A DNA stretch of 64,000 bases. It comes from Carboxylicivirga sp. Its GTDB lineage: Bacteria; Bacteroidota; Bacteroidia; Bacteroidales; Marinilabiliaceae. A program made the position numbers and the translations under genes. Positions within the stretch are counted from its first letter, which is position 1. Each line of letters starts with the position of its first letter. Under the pieces are notes generated by a model. That model worked only from the letters and a program-made list of their open reading frames with translations, did no database searches and was not told the origin of the DNA. The DNA lies in NCBI GenBank assembly GCA_025210475.1, contig JAOARW010000056.1:28159-92158 (forward strand), read 5' to 3'. Shown piece by piece: positions 62,501 through 64,000 of the stretch.

Positions 62501-62591
62501 CATACTCTGTCTCATTCACCTCAACACCACCATCTTGCTTAGCTATCAGACCAAACAATTGCATTAGTGCTTTCAGAATTTCTTCACTCAT
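59538..62591 (-). CDS. ABCG-like ABC transporter ATPase-permease with N-terminal TerB-like domain
   Basis: 1017-aa single-chain transporter. Residues 1-140 form an alpha-helical TerB-like domain (LFGLIAKQDGGVEVNETEYVRTFL, ELVNADHKFTEQRMAIINTV); ~170-245 is an FHA/beta-domain-like segment (VLILRVKSAGLYFIRYTG); then an ABC ATPase with Walker A GIMGASGAGKTTLLNVL, signature MISGGQRKRLNIA and Walker B ILFVDEPTSGLSS; the C-terminal half is an ABC2-type permease with about 6 TM helices (e.g. PFLGFVLAYLIRYIV, ITFVLVSNGILGIKGL) and a large loop. This domain order occurs in Bacteroidetes. The gene follows siaC by 24 bp in an operon, so SiaBC signalling may control its activity or synthesis. Confidence 0.92.
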   Translation of the reverse strand: MSEEILKALMQLFGLIAKQDGGVEVNETEYVRTFLEQQLNAEAVEEYYSLFLKFSKDSKLGKSDAEGKVKLTSMKDSVKILGICKKINKKLNKEQKVVVLLRLYELVNADHKFTEQRMAIINTVADVFKLPKEEIEAIETYTVNNDLANLDLDDVLVVNHQSSEHQKAKYIQSGELDGEVLILRVKSAGLYFIRYTGQQDVFLNGLLVNNRRIYLFPKGSFIKLPKGQPVYYTDVVSHFMSDSSVSKISYEVKDVGFQFKSGGIGLRDVNISEEQGKLIGIMGASGAGKTTLLNVLCGNETPTKGEVLINGYNLHHERDNVEGVIGYIPQDDLLIEELTVYENLYYNAKLCFKDKDETEIAEMVENTLMSLGLYERRNLKVGSPLNKMISGGQRKRLNIALELIREPGILFVDEPTSGLSSRDSENVMNLLRELALKGKLIFVVIHQPSSDIYKMFDKMYILDTGGYPVYYGNPSESLIYFKRLDAQINSDQGECATCGNLNPELIFNIIDANVIDEYGNYTNKRKTSPEEWHEHYKENIELPQVEQVNSKPPKSLNIPSWFKQFFIYTLRDFKSKISNKQYILLNLLETPFLGFVLAYLIRYIVDPESDVYVFRENENIAPFIFMGIIVALFFGLIVSAEEIFKDAKILKREKFLNLSRSSYLASKILILFTLSAIQMITFVLVSNGILGIKGLSFEFWLALFSISAFANILGLILSASFNSIVTIYVLIPLVMIPQMVLAGAVFTFDKLNKDFTSVDKVPLVAEVMPSRYIYEGLIVHQYKHNNYKKNIFNEELKQSSSDFKNVYYLPEIEEIIDACRDADKNSEAYARDLALLRNELTKEMQRVPAIKSANLVEKLTVDQFNEEVADQAKTYLEELKNHYRNIFNQADNTINRFLSENIRNNKERFNAIKDAHYNESITDIVRKTFDKNKILRDGDKLIQVVDPIYQIPEPESLVSFRTHFFAPQKHFAGKFFDTLWFNIVVVWILTILLYVVLYFDWLKKALDFFGELKLFKK

Positions 62592-62615
62592 ATTCTAATT
62601 CTCAATCAGTTTCTA

Positions 62616-62996
62616 TTAGTCGGTATATGATATATAATCAAATGGAATTTCAACGATGTCAGCATATTCTTCACCTGCTTCCAGCATATCTTCTTCCTCT
62701 TCGTGATAATGCCACTTAATCACCACATCATTTCCGCCTTCAACAATCTCTTCGAATTTTAAAAGTATATCCAGAATTACTTTTGATGAAGCTGTATTGA
62801 AATATTCCAATTTGAAATGAAACTCCGTTTTTTCAACCGGTGCTTCTGCATATGCATCTATCCATTCCAAAATTGGTTCATAAAACATATTCACATCTTC
62901 AGGAAGAGAGCGTCCTGATATTTCGAACTTAGCGTTGTCTTTATCCAGAATTACATTAGGGGTATCATCAGTCCCCGCAATATTGATTACTTCCAT
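62616..62996 (-). CDS. siaC: SiaC-family regulatory phosphoprotein (DUF1987)
   Basis: 126-aa protein of the SiaC/DUF1987 family: opening GTDDTPNVILDKDNAKFEISGRSLPEDVNMFY, then FHFKLEYFNTASSKVIL. In Pseudomonas aeruginosa SiaC, Thr68 is phosphorylated by SiaB and controls binding to the diguanylate cyclase SiaD; here Thr68 falls in the same FNTASSK motif by direct count. The gene is 12 bp after the SiaB-type kinase gene. No diguanylate cyclase (GGDEF) is found in the window, so the downstream partner differs or lies elsewhere. Confidence 0.93.
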   Translation of the reverse strand: MEVINIAGTDDTPNVILDKDNAKFEISGRSLPEDVNMFYEPILEWIDAYAEAPVEKTEFHFKLEYFNTASSKVILDILLKFEEIVEGGNDVVIKWHYHEEEEDMLEAGEEYADIVEIPFDYISYTD

Positions 62997-63008
62997 TATA
63001 TTTTCTGA

Positions 63009-63578
63009 TTAATTGCGTTTAATAGTTGATGTTAAGATAAAAAAGCTCACTTCGTCGTTCAGACGTTTAAATTCGTAGCTTAGTTTGCTACCTGTTTTCT
63101 TAGCAATATCAATAAAACCTAAACCTGCACCTCCTTTATCCGAAATTCTTCCTTCGCGCATTTGCTTCTTGTACAGTTCACTCAGCCCTTTTTTATCAAG
63201 ACTGTTAACCTGCTCAAGATTAGCTTCCAATTCAGGAATCTTTTCATTTTTAATCACATTACCGGTAATAATGTTATAGCTAACTTCGCCATGGCTTACC
63301 ATTACAATACCACGACGTTCTTCCTCGTCATCATCCAGCGAATCGGCGTGTTTGCTAATGTTTTGAAGGCATTCTACCATCACATTAAAAACTTTACGCT
63401 GAACCGTATTGGATTCCTGACTTTTTTCAAGGCTTTTTTCTGTAATTGAGGTAAAGGTTTTAGTTATTTCCTGAGTTACCTCACCTTCATAAACCAAATT
63501 AATTTCATTGGTTTTCATCGTCTTATACATCTGGTATGCAAAGTCGAGAAACCCATGATTTTCTTTCTTGTTATCCAT
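63009..63578 (-). CDS. siaB: SiaB-family protein kinase (DUF6272)
   Basis: 189-aa protein of the SiaB/DUF6272 family, a GHKL-type ATPase fold acting as a Ser/Thr kinase on SiaC. Motifs: VMVECLQNISKHADSLDD (N-box, with the conserved Asn), GRISDKGGAGLGFIDIAKKTGSKLSYEFK (G1/G2 boxes). First gene of a leftward operon (siaB, siaC, ABC transporter, lipoprotein, secreted protein) with a 422-bp upstream region. Confidence 0.92.
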   Translation of the reverse strand: MDNKKENHGFLDFAYQMYKTMKTNEINLVYEGEVTQEITKTFTSITEKSLEKSQESNTVQRKVFNVMVECLQNISKHADSLDDDEEERRGIVMVSHGEVSYNIITGNVIKNEKIPELEANLEQVNSLDKKGLSELYKKQMREGRISDKGGAGLGFIDIAKKTGSKLSYEFKRLNDEVSFFILTSTIKRN

Positions 63579-64000
63579 ACTATGAAGTGTGTTATACTTA
63601 CTTCTTAACTTATTTCAACTTCAAATAAAATGCAAAATTAAAAAGAACAGTAAAATAGCTGTTCATTCTTTCGATGAATCTGCACTTTATATTTGATTAA
63701 TCATCTGATCAAAAAAAATTACGTGATGCCCAAGATAAAAATAATTCTTACGACTCACGTCAGTGCTAGTACGGAAAAAATTCAGAATTGTTGTGCAAAT
63801 TTACGTGAATCACCTTTTAGGTCAATTTAAATCATCAACTAAGTTGATGAATAAACGAAATGAAACCTTTGCAAGGCAATAATACCATTAAGTCTCAGAT
63901 TAATAGTTATTTAAGTTGGTTTTGTTTTGGATTTTCATTAACTTAAAGATGTGATTAAAAAGGAGTTACATATGAGTTTTGTATCGCATCATGTCGAACG
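63579..64000. other. Non-coding region upstream of siaB, to window edge
   Basis: About 420 bp with no open frame worth calling. Probably the promoter region of the siaB operon and possibly of a divergent gene beyond the window. No hairpin or clear -7/-33 pair was found. Confidence 0.4.

Overview
The window is AT-rich DNA from a member of the Bacteroidota, most likely an environmental or marine Bacteroidales/Marinilabiliales-type anaerobe. Evidence: a perfect Bacteroidetes-type promoter (TTTG, 19 nt, TATTTTTG) in front of the tRNA gene, a large signal-peptide-bearing surface protein with a Por/T9SS-like C-terminus, a DUF6266 protein, RteC-like and BmgA/MobB-like mobility genes, and a K+-dependent membrane pyrophosphatase. 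Species cannot be fixed from the sequence alone.

Layout. (1) 1-14.6 kb, chromosomal: the end of an AraC regulator, an MBL-fold lipoprotein, a second AraC regulator divergent from an SDR, then a run of five NTF2/SnoaL-fold proteins, two paralogous alpha/beta hydrolases, another SDR, a DUF3795 protein, a putative RNA methylase, an FGE-like protein, and a large secreted protein gene interrupted by one in-frame TAG. (2) 14.8-31.3 kb, integrative element 1: tyrosine integrase, RteC-like regulator, HTH (excisionase-like), replication-initiation-like protein, a possible three-gene NTPase system (P-loop protein, AAA15 ATPase, 358-aa partner), a complete Type I restriction-modification operon (hsdM-hsdS-hsdR), a truncated HAD gene, a GC-rich possibly structured non-coding block, and a DUF6266 gene. 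(3) 31.3-51.7 kb, integrative element 2: integrase, a DUF4143 ATPase between two ~222-bp direct repeats, an AlbA_2/HATPase protein overlapping a TOTE-type primase-helicase, an AAA+ ATPase/subtilisin-like protease pair, a split HipBST-type toxin-antitoxin operon, mobilisation genes, a primase/helicase replication module, and an MNT-HEPN fusion. (4) 51.7-64 kb, chromosomal: the intact tRNA(CAU) used as integration target, a small membrane protein, a 1008-aa gluzincin/beta-propeller/beta-barrel protein, hppA, and a leftward operon siaB-siaC-ABC transporter-lipoprotein-secreted protein.

How it fits together. Both elements sit in tandem in the 3' half of one tRNA(CAU) gene. The 43-bp tRNA-derived core is present three times (14797, 31325, 51727), and only the right-most copy completes a tRNA. 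Each element carries its own paired 11-bp-period direct repeats at both ends (AGTATGAAA type in element 1, TTGTACCC type in element 2), which look like integrase arm sites. Each core copy is followed, in the direction of tRNA transcription, by a different intrinsic terminator about 10 bp away, so every integration gives the tRNA gene a new 3' end and terminator. The cargo is almost entirely conflict/defence genes, making this locus a stacked defence island. The most promising poorly described units are the AAA+/S8 protease pair, the AlbA_2-TOTE primase-helicase pair, the AAA15 ATPase plus 358-aa partner, and the repeat-flanked DUF4143 ATPase with a predicted pseudoknot-forming leader.
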